Shown here: piece by piece, positions 10,192 through 22,626 of the stretch | Numbering within the stretch: the stretch's first letter is position 1 | How the letters are laid out: every line of letters starts with the position of its first letter | Source: Ilex aquifolium | Taxonomy: Eukaryota; Streptophyta; Magnoliopsida; Aquifoliales; Aquifoliaceae | DNA length: 64,000 nt | Direction of reading: 5' to 3' | NCBI GenBank assembly: GCA_951799425.1 | Contig: OX637395.1 | Location: 16,850,951-16,914,950 of the forward strand | Translations under genes and position numbers: made by a program | The notes under the pieces: model-generated | The model's input: the letters and a program-made list of their open reading frames with translations, nothing else | What the model was told of the DNA's origin: nothing | The model's database searches: none

Positions 10192-13157
10192 TTGACCCAA
10201 CCAGAGGAAGATGTTTCCAATGCAGTTGTGGAAGGTATTGTGCTTCTCTATAATTCTTGGGCTCGAATTTTATTTGATCCTGGCGCTACTCATTCATTCA
10301 TACGCACTACATATGCTATTAACTTGGGATTGGAATTTGAGAAGCTAGAACATGCTTTGCATATTGACATGCCTACGGGAGAACGATTGGATACTAGAAG
10401 GGTGTGTAGAGGTTGTGTGCTTAGAATTGGGGAGCAAGAATTAATTGTAGACTTGGTTGCGCTAGACATGAAGGGTTATGACATAATATTTGGAATGAAC
10501 TTGTTGTCCACTTTCCATGCAGTAATGGATTGTTTTCGTAAACGAATTTCATTTCAATTGTCGGGAGGGGTAGTTTTCAGTTTCATTAATGATTGGAGTA
10601 CTTTCCACCCATTTCCTACTACGGGTAGTAGATTCTTGAAAGTTATGACGGGGAGCAATTTGAGTTTCATGGCCAGCTTAATGGGTGATGATCGTGATAA
10701 ATTCCAATCGGACTTGGTATTGATAGTGTTGGAGTTTCTGGATGTCTTCCCAAATGAACTACCCGGGTTACCCCCACAGAGAAAGATTGAGTTTACGACT
10801 GATCTCTATCCGGGAACCGAACCCATATCCATTGCTCCCTATAGGATGGCACCTTTGGAGTTGAAGGAGCTAAGGAAGCAATTGGACCATCTATTGGCTA
10901 TTGGGCTTATCCGTTTAAGCACTTCACCTTGGGGAGCCCCGGTCCTCAATGTGAAGAAGCATGATGAAACGCTTCGGTTATGCACGGACTACAGAAGGTT
11001 GAACCGAGTGCAGTGAAGAATAAATATCCATTTCCATAAATTGATGATTTATTCGATCAGCTGAGGGGTTTTAAGTATTACTCCAAGATTGATCTTCGCA
11101 CAGGGTATCATCAACTGCGGATCAAGGAGGAGGATATTCCTAAGACAACTTTTCGTACCCGGTATGGTCATTTCGAATATACGGTAATGCCGTTCGGACT
11201 GACTAATGCTCCTACAGCCTTCATGGATTTGATGCACAGGGTATTCCAGCCATATATAGATCAGTTTGTCATTGTGTTTATTGATGACATATTAATCTAT
11301 TCACGGACACAAGGGGAACATGAACAACATCTTTCGGTAGTGCTTCAGACCTTGAGATAGCATAAGTTATATGCTAAGATGAGTAAATGTGAGTTCTGGA
11401 TGAAGGAAGTGAAATTCCTTGGCCATGTTGTGTCAGAGCAGGGTGTAGCTGTTGACCCCGCAAAGATTGAAGCCGTGATGAAATGGGAACCACCGAGGAA
11501 TGTGACTGAAGTACGTAGTTTCTTGGGATTAGCAGGCTACTACCGGAGGTTCGTGGAAGGGTTCTCAAAGCTAGCGATGCCAATGACTCGCCTTACGAAG
11601 AAGGGGGAAAGATTTTTATGGACTCAAGAGTGTGAACTAGCCTTTCGCACCTTGAAGTAAAGGTTGACAACAGCTCATGTCCTCATTATTCCGAGCAGTA
11701 GAGAGGTAAGGTAGTTGCTTATGGCTCGAGACAACTAAAGGTACATGAGCGAAACTATCTCACTCACGACTTAGAGCTTGCCGCTGTGGTGTTTGCTCTT
11801 AAATTGTGGAGGTGTTACCTATATGGAGAAAAGTTTCAAGTGTTTTCTGACCATAAGAGCCTCAAGTATATATTCACACAGAAAGACTTGAATCTTCTGT
11901 AAAGAAGGTGGATTGTGTATCTAGAAGATTCTGATTTCACAATCAACTACCATCCGGGGAAGGCTAATGTAGTAGCAGATGCACTTAATAGAAAGTCTCG
12001 GGGTGAACTCAATGTTCTTGCGGTTAATAGGTGGAAGATGATTGATGTTTTGGAGGAATTTGATCTATTGGTGGATAGATAGGGGGATCGAACATGCTTG
12101 TTTAATCTTGTAGCTCAACCAATTCTCCGAAAAGGGATTGTGGTGTTGCAATGATTAGATACAGAGTTGGCAACTATCCGGGATAGATTGGAGAGGAATG
12201 AGATTGTTGAGAATTGGTCTATACATAATGATGAGTTACTGTTTCGTGGAAGACTATGTGTACCAAACAATGACCAAGTAAGGGAAGATGAAACATTGTG
12301 AGTGCCATCATTCAAAATTCTCCATACATTCGGGTAGCACTAAGATGTATAGAGACATGAAGTGTCAATATTGGTGGAAAGAGATGAAACAAGACATGGC
12401 TAAGTTCGTTGCAAAGTGTGTGGTGTGTCAGCAAATTAAGATGGAGCATCAAAAACCCGGAGGATTGCTACAGTCCTTACCTATCCCAGAGTGGAAGTGG
12501 ACTCACATCACCATGGATTTCGTATCTGGTTTTCCATGGACTTCGCGAGGGCATAATTCCGTGTGGGTCATTGTAGATAGACTCACCAAGTCTGCTCATT
12601 TCTTGAGTATGAAGACAACTGATACTTTAGAGACCTTGAGCAAACTTTATATTCATGATATTGTTAGATTACATGGATTTCCACTCTATATTGTGTCGGA
12701 TCGTGATTCTCGTTTTGTGGCGCAATTTTGTAAAAGTGTACAACGAGCTATGGGGACAGAATTACACTTTAGCACCGCCTTTCATTCTCAAACGGATGGC
12801 CAATTCGAGAGGGTGATACAAATTTTGGAGGACATGTTACAAGCTTGTGTGTTGAACTTCAAAGGAAGTTGAAGTAATCATTTGCCGTTGGTGGAATTTG
12901 CATATAACAATAGTTTTCAATCTAGCATTGACATAGCACGTTATGAGGCATTGTATGGGAGACCCTGTAGGTCCCCGACTTGTTGCTTAGAAGCTGGAGA
13001 GAGTAGTCTATTTGGGCCAGAAATTGTTCGGGAGACTAAGGAGAAAATTCAACTAATTAGATAAAGACTACGCACGGCACAAAGTAGACAGAAAAGCTAT
13101 GCGGATAGAAGAAGAAGACCATTGGAATTCCAAGAGGAGGACTATGTGTTCCTCAAG
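10192..13157 (+). pseudogene. Pol polyprotein (protease, RT, RNase H, integrase), damaged
   Basis: Protease: FDPGATHSFI, DMKGYDIIFGMN. RT: LPPQRKIEFTTDL, SPWGAPVLNVKKHDE, LCTDYRRLN in the first frame to 11016. It then shifts to another frame with [33 protein letters not shown] and the catalytic FIDDILIYS. RNase H keeps its end ([13 protein letters not shown]) but has lost part of its start near 11690-11720. Integrase keeps CVVCQQIK, DFVSGFP, IVSDRDSRF and HSQTDGQFER. In-frame stops at about 11036, 11358 and 11658, plus further stops in RNase H and integrase (about 12871 and 13063), show it is dead. The C-terminus is cut at about 13157. Confidence 0.9.
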
Positions 13158-16100
13158 GGATTTATCATAACCCAGAATGTTAAATCATAAATTGATATCC
13201 ATGGTTAATCGGGTCAAAACTCAATTTAAGATGGTTGAGACTTTCTATTTGTTTCTAGATATCAATCATTGTTTATATAACAATTTTATGTTCCTAGTAT
13301 TTTGAAGTTTGATTTTCTTGATTAAACTTCATGATGATTATTTTTTCTTTTGAATATGAAAATAAAGTTTAAGAATGTCTTTTTTAATATTCTAGTATCC
13401 TTCATGATGGTTTGTACATATTAAATCCTGATGGCCTATTTTTGAATCTTTTCTAACCCTGCATCAAAAGAAAAAATTATTTTATCTTGTGACATAGATG
13501 ACTAGGTCACATAATTAAAGAAATGTTGAAGAAGCTAGTCAAATATGATATTGTTTTCAATCTAGAATTTTATTGATTTAGTTGTGTATAGATTCTATTA
13601 AGGAAAAATGAATGAAACACAACAAGAAGGGTGTTAAAAGTGTAATATATAAAGAATTTTTTATCACATTTATGGATGATTTTTTGACATTAAGGTTACC
13701 TCAATATACTACATAAAAATTTCAAGTAGAGAATGCCATTAAGGTACATATTATTAATGTTGAAAGATAGATATATAGAAAAGTGAAAATCATCAGATTG
13801 GATAGGTGGTGAATATTATGGAAGGTATGATGGTTAAAGATAATGACCTTATCTATTTGTTAAACTCCTTAAAAAGTATGATATTTCTACTTAACACACT
13901 ACATTTGGTACACCATAGCATAATGGTATAGTTAATAGGCATACATAGTGAAAATGCTTAGGAGTATATTATATGGTTTCTCATTATTCTTATTTTATGG
14001 ATGAACGCTCTTGGAGTTTGAGACATCTGATGAAATTAGATTTTAGAATGATCAAAAGTTATTTCATTGGTCACCTTGAAAAATTCAAAGGAATAGGTTT
14101 TACTATCTTATCCGTAGTACGAGAATCGTAGAGACCAATAATGTTAGATTCATTAAGAATTGTGAAATCAATGGGACTGATAAATCACAAAGTGGTTATT
14201 AAAGAAGTAAAGGTAAGTCCTAATACCCATAACTTGGAATGATGTTGTTGTTCCCACAATTGTTGAATGATCTGACAATGTTGAATAACAGATTAATAAT
14301 TAACCACTCCATATTAAGATTGTCACCAATAAATCGAGAGTAGAAAAATCACATGAGTAGCATTAAAATGATCTCTAATAAAAAAAAAAAAAAAAAGATA
14401 AGCTATTTTGAATGATTAAGTGATACATCTATAAGAATCTAACTATAATTTAAGGATAGGAAAATATTTGATTTCATTGTCACATGCCATAGAAATTGAT
14501 GTTGTTAATTGAATTGATGACATGAATGATTAATTGAAATTAACTTACGCGAATGAAGTTTGAAATCTTATAAGATATAAAGTCAAACTTATGACTAACG
14601 GTTTCACTCATAAATGAGGTATTGTAGTAACTCATTATGATTTAGAGTTGTACCATGTGAATGTGAAAAATATTTTTTAATAAAGTCTAGCTGGATAAGT
14701 CTATAAAGATTAACCTAAAGGATTTTCAACAACGGAATTAAAGTAACACCTGACTTGTAAACTAAATTTTTTTTCCACAATGGTATTTTAAGTTCAGTGA
14801 TACCATTACTTTTATTAATATTAAAGAAAACACCATTATTTGGGGGGGGGGGGGGGGGGGGGTGTATATATATATATATATATCTATGCCTTAATGTTAG
14901 TGGGAGTAAGGTTTTTTAACTGTATATATTGATATGGTGTTGTTGGTCAGTGGTAATCTTAGATTATTACATGAAACCAAGTTTTTCTCTATAAATATTA
15001 AATGAAAGACATGGTGAGACAACTTATGTGATTGAAATTTAAATATCACAAGATCGATCACGTAGATTGTTTGGGCTATCTCATAAAGCATACGTAGGAA
15101 GAATTCTAGAGAGATTTAATAAGTTTAGCAAATGTTGCTCTAATTAAGTAAAATGGATAAGTTCAGCCACATGTAATGTTCAAAGAATGAAATGAATTCA
15201 TTATATTTCTGTTGCATGATATTGTATACATGCATTTACGTGTATAATGTCAAATATTATTTTTGTAATTTTTATATTATGTAAATACCAAATCGAGACT
15301 CAAATGGTTCATTACGAGCATACAAGGTATTTACAAAGTATGAATGATTGTATGCTCACATTTAAGAAGTATAATAATCTATGGTGATTGACAATTACAG
15401 AAGTTAAATTTGTAGCTTGCTTTGAGGCTAATTTATGGATTATGAATGCGAAATTCTAATCTCAGGACTTGAAAATGTCAATTTTATGGCCAAACTGCTG
15501 AGAACTTTATCATGATAATTTTGCATATGTGCTTTTTGTTAAGTGTCTATAGAGCATACTAGCATTGAGCCCATGATTGCAAATTCTTTAAGCAAAATGG
15601 CTACTAAAGACATTTAAGAAATGTGTAAACATAATAAGTCTTGATTTGTAGTTTATGATGGTTGTTCACTTAATGTTGCGGATTTTGCATAATAGTTATT
15701 TATTTGGCTCTTTCAGTTCTTATACGAACTGTTTATGATATGTCTTGTTTTTCAAAATATACATACATGTATGAGATTGAATGAATGATAACATGAATAG
15801 CTTTTGACACAAGACATTATTGTTGGATCTTGTTTTATATGTACTTCTCAATTATAGATCACGTTACATAAGTTACTAGTGTTGTGGTACATAGAAGGAA
15901 CTATGTTGCGTTAATGATGTACAACTGCTATGATTCGAATTCGTGGGTTGTTTAATTATGATACTATGATGACCAAATTAAGGTGATGATGTATTAGATT
16001 TATTGCGCGTTTATGTAAACCTTACTAGACTCAACTGTAAGATAATCATATAGGTCAAGTGTGAGAAGAATTAATGCGGCCCACATGATTTGGCACATGT

Positions 16101-16650
16101 GATTTCACTGATTATTATCAGATAATTAATTTGGATTAGATAATGATAAGGTTACTAATCATAATCTAACCGGTATAACTAATAGTTTCTGATTAGTCAA
16201 TGAGAAGAAATAGTTTTCTAATGTCTTACTTTGATGGGAAGTGGAGTTTATATTGAACTATGGAACTAGTCCTCTCTCTACCTATAAATATACATATACC
16301 CCATCGAGTTGTCTATTACAAGATGAAAGGTCAAGAGAGAGAAACTGATTTTTGGACTATACCAAAGGAGGGTTCAATTGTAGATCAAGTAATTCAATGT
16401 TTGCAATTATGGCTCCAGGTATATTGAACATGACGTTTTCAGTTCCGCATAATTGATATGTGAAAATCATGATTGTTCTAGATCTTAGAATTAGAGTTTG
16501 ATTGATCTCTTTGATCAAACAAAAGTTTACATTAGACTCCATAAAAATAAAGTCTTTGTATTCATTGTACAAGTTGAGTGTGGTACTTACCCAAGAAAAA
16601 AAAAAGTTGAGTGTGGTGATTGAATTCAACATACTAGATCAACATATAAA
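13158..16650 (+). mobile_element. Heavily decayed Ty1/copia retrotransposon
   Basis: No long ORF remains, but reading across frames gives copia landmarks in order. Near 13780 an integrase trace reads like VKIIRLDR...EYYGRYD, followed by IVN-type and FYGL-like blocks. Near 14585-14660 an RT trace reads LMTNGFTHK and VTHYDLELYHVNVK. Near 14920-15090 there are the YIDMVLLVSGN and LLHETK blocks. At 15560-15615 the RNase H end reads EPMIANSLSK. The following 15640-16650 is non-coding and holds a TATA-like tataaata at 16283, which suggests LTR or trailer sequence. The left border is where gypsy integrase homology stops; the right border is uncertain. All reading frames are broken. Confidence 0.65.
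14842..14882. repeat. G-run of 21 followed by TA microsatellite
   Basis: Twenty-one G in a row (14842-14862) are followed by tg and an alternating TA tract. Exact length may be affected by sequencing error. Confidence 0.8.
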
Positions 16651-17229
16651 AGTATATTGATCATATGTGATCGAAACAATCCATTTCATTATTAGTTGCA
16701 TTTCTTTTCTTAATTTTTATGACCTATTTATGTTATTTATTTGTTTTCCTTCAGTGATTGGAGATTTAAGTTTTACTAATTTTATTGAAATTTTTTAGTT
16801 CCATATATTCCCTTTTAGGCCTATTTACTCGCTATTGGTCCATCTAGATTATTTATAGATTGATTTTTGTATCTCCCATTTTCCCAGTTCTCAATCGCTA
16901 AATTAATTAGATGATTAACAATGCTCAAGAAAGACTATAATTAAAATATTTTCATTTTATTCTTTTTTTTTTTTACTTCCATGGTCATAAAGCTAGAAGT
17001 TTTGGTGGTTAACTTAGTAGCAAAAAAAGTTAGCAATGAGTCATCCAATGGAACAAACCCACAATTTTGAATAGTATCCTAAAGGTTGAAGTAGGCAATC
17101 CTCTTTTCTTTTAAGGAAGTAGTCCATTGTACTCTTCCAAGAAAATAAAAGATATTTTTTTTAATTCCCAACGAACAAAAAAGTTACAAGCACCATGTTC
17201 ACATTTTTCAGAACTGCAAACATGATATC
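16651..17229. other. Intergenic sequence 3' of the germin-like gene
   Basis: AT-rich sequence without a supported gene, RNA or repeat. It separates copia remnants from the 3' end of the minus-strand germin-like gene. Confidence 0.5.
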
Positions 17230-17235
17230 TTTATT
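17230..17235 (-). terminator. Candidate polyadenylation signal
   Basis: AATAAA on the minus strand lies about 120 bases after the germin-like stop codon, a usual plant 3' UTR distance. It is inferred from position only. Confidence 0.4.
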
Positions 17236-17356
17236 TTTTGCCAGAGCAAAACAATCCAATAAATAACAAAACTAATCAACTCAACATATGCATAAACTGA
17301 ACACTCCAGCAACTTGGCTTAGACAATCTTCTAGATTGGTGTCTCTAGAAAGTTGG

Positions 17357-18126
17357 TCAGAAATGTGACTGTATCTTGTAGACAATGTTCTTATCCACTT
17401 GAAAAGCCTTTGCTAAAAGATCGCTAGAGATATCAGGCTTTGATCCAAAGACGGTATTTGCAATGGTAATAACTCCAGGATTTTGGCTATTGAGGGCTGC
17501 AATAGCAACTGTATTACTGTATCCAACATTGCGCTGGAAGTGGACGAGACCCACTGGGAAGACAAATACGTCACCTTTTTGAAGCACTTTTGTTATGAGA
17601 CGGTTTTCTGGATTAGAAGTGACAAACCCTACTTCAAGGAGACCTTCTACTACTGTCAAAATTTCAGTAGCTCGAGGATGTGTGTGTGGAGGGTTTATCC
17701 CCCATGGTGCATAATCGATCCTGACCAAAGAGATGCCAAGAGTATTAAGTCCTGGTATTTGAGCTACGTTTACGGGAGTTACACGTGATCCAACTGCATT
17801 GGATGTATTGCCAGTTAAGTGAAGACCTTTGAAAAAGAAATCATCAGCTTTTACGAGCTTCGGATCCTTACAAACCAGACCATTCACCAACACTGCCACA
17901 AAAAAGAGTGAAGAAACATAAAATGTAGGGTACAACTAGGTTATATCTACAAATACACGAAAAAAAGTGAAGAAACATAGAAGCCCCAATAAGTAAGGTT
18001 AAAGAACAATTTACCTGGGCTGTTAGCATCGGCGACACAAAAATCTTGGAGAGGGCTATGGTCAGAAGCCAAAGCGAGCGAACAAGCTATGGCCAACAGT
18101 CCAAACAAAAGGAAACTAGGAGCCAT
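17357..18126 (-). CDS. Germin-like protein (cupin), two exons
   Basis: Exon 1 is 18126-18015 and exon 2 is 17892-17357, with a 122-base GT-AG intron in phase 1; the product is 215 residues. Residues 1-20 form a hydrophobic signal peptide ([20 protein letters not shown]), so the protein should be secreted to the cell wall. Cys30 and Cys45 can form the conserved disulfide. Germin box 1 gives metal ligands His107, His109 and Glu114 within [11 protein letters not shown], and box 2 gives His155 ([13 protein letters not shown]). A KGD motif is at 143-145 and an N-glycosylation site at Asn66. Length, the single intron after a 'DANSPV' context and the ending KAFQVDKN match germin-like proteins of subfamily 1. 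Family members form Mn-binding hexamers, some with oxalate oxidase or superoxide dismutase activity; which activity this one has cannot be read here. The gene looks intact. Confidence 0.95.
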
Positions 18127-18218
18127 TCGAAAATACTAGAGATAAGAGTAAACACTGAGTCAGTTATGAGCACAAGTGAGACTTGATCGACCTGCAAAAC
18201 AAGTTCTAGTTTGTCTTC

Positions 18219-18226
18219 CTTTTATA
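18219..18226 (-). promoter_or_regulatory. TATA box of germin-like gene
   Basis: TATAAAAG on the minus strand lies 93 bases upstream of the ATG, followed upstream by a GA/CT-rich stretch (18229-18250). This leaves a 5' UTR of about 60 bases. Confidence 0.75.
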
Positions 18227-18674
18227 GGGGAGAGAGAGGGAGAGAGAGCCTTGGGCCGTCCTATCACCAATGCATTGAAAGAGTCTCCTGTCTTCATTGG
18301 TATGCAACGAAACGAGTATGGAAATGGTAAAAGCACATGTACGTGCATGTCCATTATCAAACTTCGGTTTCTTCGACGCCTGCTATAGGTATGGTCTGTT
18401 GAAACTTCTTGGCTCAACATGGATTATGCTGCAAAGCAATCGTTTTTGCAATATTATAAGAATAATGGCCAGCAAAACCAATAGCAGGAGGTCCAGCTGT
18501 GACGTTTTAGTATTCTTCTGTGAAGTGATTTGTCAGCAAATATCAAGTTAAGACGTCACAAAAAATAACTAATCGGATGATGTTGGATTACCTTTGACTG
18601 TTCGACTATAACATTCTCAATCTAATACCAGGAGGTCCAGCTGTGCTATTGCTTTTCTAAAGAAACATTCTGGA

Positions 18675-18884
18675 TTTTAAAAACACTAATGCTGTTGGGA
18701 CATAATTGAAGGACATAATTTGGGGACATAATGAGTTGTCACCAATGAAATGATAGTGAAATATATTTAATGATGGGTCTCATTATAGCATTAAATGAAT
18801 TCATTATCATTTCATTGGTGATAACTCATTATATCCCCAAATTATGTCCATAAATTATGTCTCAATAGCATTGCTCTTTTAAAA
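18675..18884. mobile_element. MITE with long terminal inverted repeats
   Basis: About 80 bases at the left (aatgctgttgggacataat and onward) recur inverted at the right (attatgtctcaatagcatt), through gtcaccaatgaaatgata, with a short middle part. The foldback of about 210 bases has no coding capacity. It sits about 450 bases upstream of the germin-like TATA box. One arm recurs alone at 28966-29034. No clear target duplication was seen, so the superfamily is not assigned. Confidence 0.7.
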
Positions 18885-19428
18885 ATGCATGAGGTCTGGC
18901 CTTCGATTCATGGCACTTGCAGCATGTGAAGTTTCCCTTTTAATACACGAGTTTTGTATAGATTTACAAGTCTAATAAATCTATTACCAGTATATTAGAA
19001 CATGCTGTATTTGTTCCTATCCAATGTGTGGATTTTCACATGTAATACCCCAACAAGTTTTATTAAGATATACATGCAGTCTGCAGAGCATGTCCAGAAA
19101 TAGGAGAGCAATCTTTTTAATATACAGAAATTGACTTAATTTGTCAGTGAGACTCATCAAAACTTCGTGTTAATCCAACTGTTAAAATAAAGTCACATCA
19201 TTAGATCAAAATATTATGTCAAATTTTTAAGTCTCAATAATTCTTTGTGTTCTCTATTATCTTTATGTATTTTCTATCCTTGACGTCTCGGTGCTATGTC
19301 TATAAAACACAATAGACTTTCTACTATGGCAATCATGATTGCGCATTAGCTAAGTTTTTTTTTTTTTGCATTAGCTAAGTTGTCTCCTTTGCTTTTTCTT
19401 TCTCAATAACTAAACCATAAACTAGTTT

Positions 19429-19635
19429 TTCGAGAGAGAGAGATAGAGAGAGAGAGAGAAGGCAGCCTTGTGCCGTCCAGCCACCTATGCATTGAAAGAG
19501 TCCAGAACTCATTGTCACAATTGAACAAGGAAATGCATATATGATATATCCATTATCCCACCTCAATTTCTTTTGCGCCTGCTATTGTTACGGTCCAAGA
19601 AACAATTATGTTTGCAATCTTATAAAGAACCATTC
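19429..19635. repeat. Diverged duplicate of the germin-like promoter region
   Basis: The sequence matches 18226-18470, upstream of the germin-like TATA box, in the same orientation. Shared are the GA-rich tract, ccttgtgccgtcc (ccttgggccgtcc), atgcattgaaagagtc, tgtccattatc-like and gcgcctgctat blocks, and a tgcaat.ttataa end. No germin coding sequence lies beside this copy, between 18885 and 19428. Either the upstream region was duplicated by itself or a tandem gene was lost. Confidence 0.7.
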
Positions 19636-20960
19636 AATAAGTCGTGCAAAAAATTGGATATCTAGTCAGGACATCATAAAAAATAATTTATCGAATTACT
19701 GATGACTGTTCCAACGTAACACCCATTCAAGTGTTAATTCGAGTTGGTGCAGCAGTGGTATTTCCTTATATAAACCAGAACTTGACATAAATAGCAAACT
19801 GTTTTGGGTTTTGGACACAGGTGCAGTCCAAAAATGCCTTGTGGAAAAGTACAATGCAGAAGTTGCTGTTTGTAGGAGCAAAATTTATTTACAAATAAGA
19901 TATTTGAGAGAAATCTAGGAGTAATGTAATTGCTTGTTCTGTAATACCAACTGAAAACGTTGTGTTTTCCACAAAAACAAGGGCTTTGCCCAAAGCCCTT
20001 AGATCTTTGGGCATGTTTGATTCAGGTATTAAAAGATTGGATTGAATTAATTTAGTTTGATGATGATGTAATATCAAATTTAAATTGGGTTATAGTGACT
20101 CAGTATTAATTTCTTATTAATATCGACACAGTTGTTTATTGTCATTTAATATCTAATATTAAGTATTAATGAATATGTAATAGGTGGTATTATTTTTAAC
20201 AAGTTTAGTATTAAAAGCGCAATGACTTTATTACCCTTGCAAACCTAGATCTACACATCTATCTATACTAGTTAATGCATATGTGCGTTGCACGTGGACC
20301 ATTTTCAAATTAAAGTGTTCAACTTAATAAATACTGTTAGCAATCTTTTTTGTAAGACCAGTTGATGGAGAAGAGAATAAATTGAAATGCAATTACTTAA
20401 ATTGTCATAGAATATGATAGAGTCAAAATAAAAGAAACGATTAACAAAGTCGAAGAAAAATAACTATTTTTCCTTTCAAAATATAGAGATAACCCTTAAC
20501 AAAGTATTTTGTATGTTGACAATATTGTTTAAACCAATAATAACTACTACTCAGACATAGCTAATAAACCTCACCCAAAGAAAAATTAGCACATCCAAAA
20601 TAAATGTACATATGTGGGGCGCAGGTGGATCTCTCTTTGCTTCCTCAGGAGCATTTCCAATAGGTGATTATTCTTCATGAACTAGACAAGGGTACAAGAA
20701 ACCAAGGAAATGCATCTCCTCATTCACCATAATTATATTACTGGTTTTCAGAAGATAAAAGCTTTTGTTGATTTATAGAGAATCAGATGGCGTATTGATC
20801 CATGGTATATGATCTCCTGCATCACAATCTCAACAATCTATGAGTAAATCGTACCAGTATACGGTAAAGGCTTGACAGTTCAAAAATAATGGAAATAGGA
20901 TAATAGAAAACAAAAAATGAGTTAATAAACTTGTGACTGTTGAAGTAGCACCCAACTGGA

Positions 20961-20995
20961 TGTGTGTGTGTGTGTGTGAGGGGGGGGGGGGGGGG
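20961..20995. repeat. TG microsatellite followed by G-run
   Basis: Nine TG units (20961-20978) are followed by a run of about 16 G. Confidence 0.8.
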
Positions 20996-21420
20996 AAGTG
21001 TATAAAATGTGGCGATTTCTTAGCACCCAAATTATTTTTGTGGGTCTATGTTTATCATAAGTTAAAATTGTTTTAGGTTTTATTGGATTGAATAAAACTA
21101 CAAACAAATATGATTTTTCTCTACATAGAGAACATAGCAAAATTAACCAATACTCATGACCATGCTAAGTTCACCACGATCCTATAAAGAAACATAATTA
21201 GAGCTACAATAGGATCATGATAAAAAAAAAATTCAAATTGTTATCGTTCAATGACAAATAGAGCTCAGCAAAATTAATTTGGTAAGTCAGAGAAATTGCC
21301 CATATCATATCAGTTGGCCTGATGGAAAAATTACTTTGCGTTATACTAAAGTTCTTACCCTTATGAATGCATGAAAACCTCACACAAATATTGAAACTAA
21401 TTGAGGGTGAATTGAAAAAA

Positions 21421-21868
21421 GAAACAAACTTACCCACAAATATATGTTCTAATTCTCACCTCACAAAAACCAGAGCAGAACAAAGACACAACTCATTTTG
21501 CATCAATAGAATATTTTGAAATTATGCTCTTCTGGTCTGGCAACAAGAAAAAGAAAAACATGGTAATGAATTTTTTTCTAACATTGTATACAATCAACAA
21601 AAGCCAATATTCTAAGCGAAGATGCTCAAATCATGTCCAATTAAGAAACAAACTTACCCACAAATATATGTTCTAATTCTCACCTCACAAAAACCAGAGC
21701 AGAACAAAGACACAACTCATTTTGCACCAATAGAATATTTTGAAATTATGCACTTCTGGTCTGGCAACAAGAAAAAGAAAAACATGGTAATGAATTTTTT
21801 TCTAACATTGTATACAATCAACAAAAGCCAATATTCTAAGCGAAGATGCTCAAATCATACCCAATTAA
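21421..21868. repeat. 224-bp tandem duplication
   Basis: The unit starting gaaacaaacttacccacaaa at 21421 is repeated from 21645 with only a few substitutions. It is inside the Helitron candidate and non-coding; open frames there are chance products of the duplication. Confidence 0.9.
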
Positions 21869-21910
21869 GAACCATAATTAAAACAGCACAGAAAAGTATT
21901 ATAATTTTAC

Positions 21911-22187
21911 CTTAAACAAGATCTAGAGGTGCCACAACTGTCTCTGCAGACTGACCAAGAACTATAGAAGTTGCCTTCATAACAAAAGAGTGGTCAGGCT
22001 TTGATCCTGCACCAATGTAAGTATATTGACAATCCATCGATGCAGATTCAAAAAAATTCAACCCAAGAGAAAAGCTGATGACTCAAACTTTGAAACCAAT
22101 TAAATAGAAATCCATACCTAATGGGTCATTTAAATCGTTGGGGTAATGGATAAGAAGATCGTTCTTCGAATTTTCATAGCGGCCTAT
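21911..22187 (-). pseudogene. Two captured exons of an unrecognised gene
   Basis: On the minus strand exon a (22187-22118) has acceptor tctctag and donor G|gtatgg. Exon b (22006-21911) has acceptor ggtgcag and runs to a TAA stop. The 111-base intron is phase 1 and joins the frames exactly: exon a is 23 codons plus one base, starting IGRYENSKNDLL, and exon b continues SKPDHSFVMKATS and ends APLDLV. Clean splice sites, matching phase and even codon quality argue that this is real gene sequence. I do not recognise the family. No start codon or earlier exon was found, and it lies inside the Helitron candidate, so it is read as a captured fragment. Confidence 0.6.
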
Positions 22188-22543
22188 CTAGAGAAACAGA
22201 GAAAGATTGTCATCTACCTCCTTCAACACCATCCCAATACTCCTCTCCTCTCCTCTCCTATCTGACGCCCGTGTTTGCAAGTAATCGCATCCACAGAGAA
22301 GTCAATGTCTCCAAAAAATTAAGCTTTACAACAGAAACCAATAGATTGACCCTAATTGTGGAAAAATGTGAAGGAATACACATTCATACATATATAGAGA
22401 GAGAGGCAAAGGGTAATGTCAGACTTAATAAACCTTGTGCAGAAACTGGAAATAGTGATCTGATTGTTAGACGACCACAGAGAAAATCCTGCATATCAGT
22501 TGATTGAATTAAATCCAGCACTGGTCTTCAATACACAAGTCAC

Positions 22544-22544
<1 letters not shown>

Positions 22545-22575
<31 letters not shown>
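22545..22575. repeat. GA microsatellite
   Basis: An uninterrupted run of about 15 GA units inside an intron-like part of the pyruvate dehydrogenase fragment. Confidence 0.85.
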
Positions 22576-22578
<3 letters not shown>

Positions 22579-22626
22579 TCACATGAGAGAAAGAGATATA
22601 TATTATCTCATCGAGCAAGTCTAACC

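Larger units (their letters stand above)
6905..13157 (+). mobile_element. Tekay/Del-like Ty3/gypsy chromovirus, 3' truncated
   Basis: The order 5' LTR (6905-8940), tRNA-Met primer site (8945-8956), gag, protease, RT, RNase H, integrase is that of a Ty3/gypsy chromovirus. Coding matches end abruptly in the integrase C-terminal region near 13157, after YVFLKG, where Ty1/copia remnants take over; no chromodomain, polypurine tract or 3' LTR is left. Frame changes and stops are spread over pol, so it is an old, dead copy. Confidence 0.85.

Noticed and set aside
19375..19566. 63-codon minus-strand frame
   Set aside because: It is translation of GA-microsatellite and promoter-like sequence.
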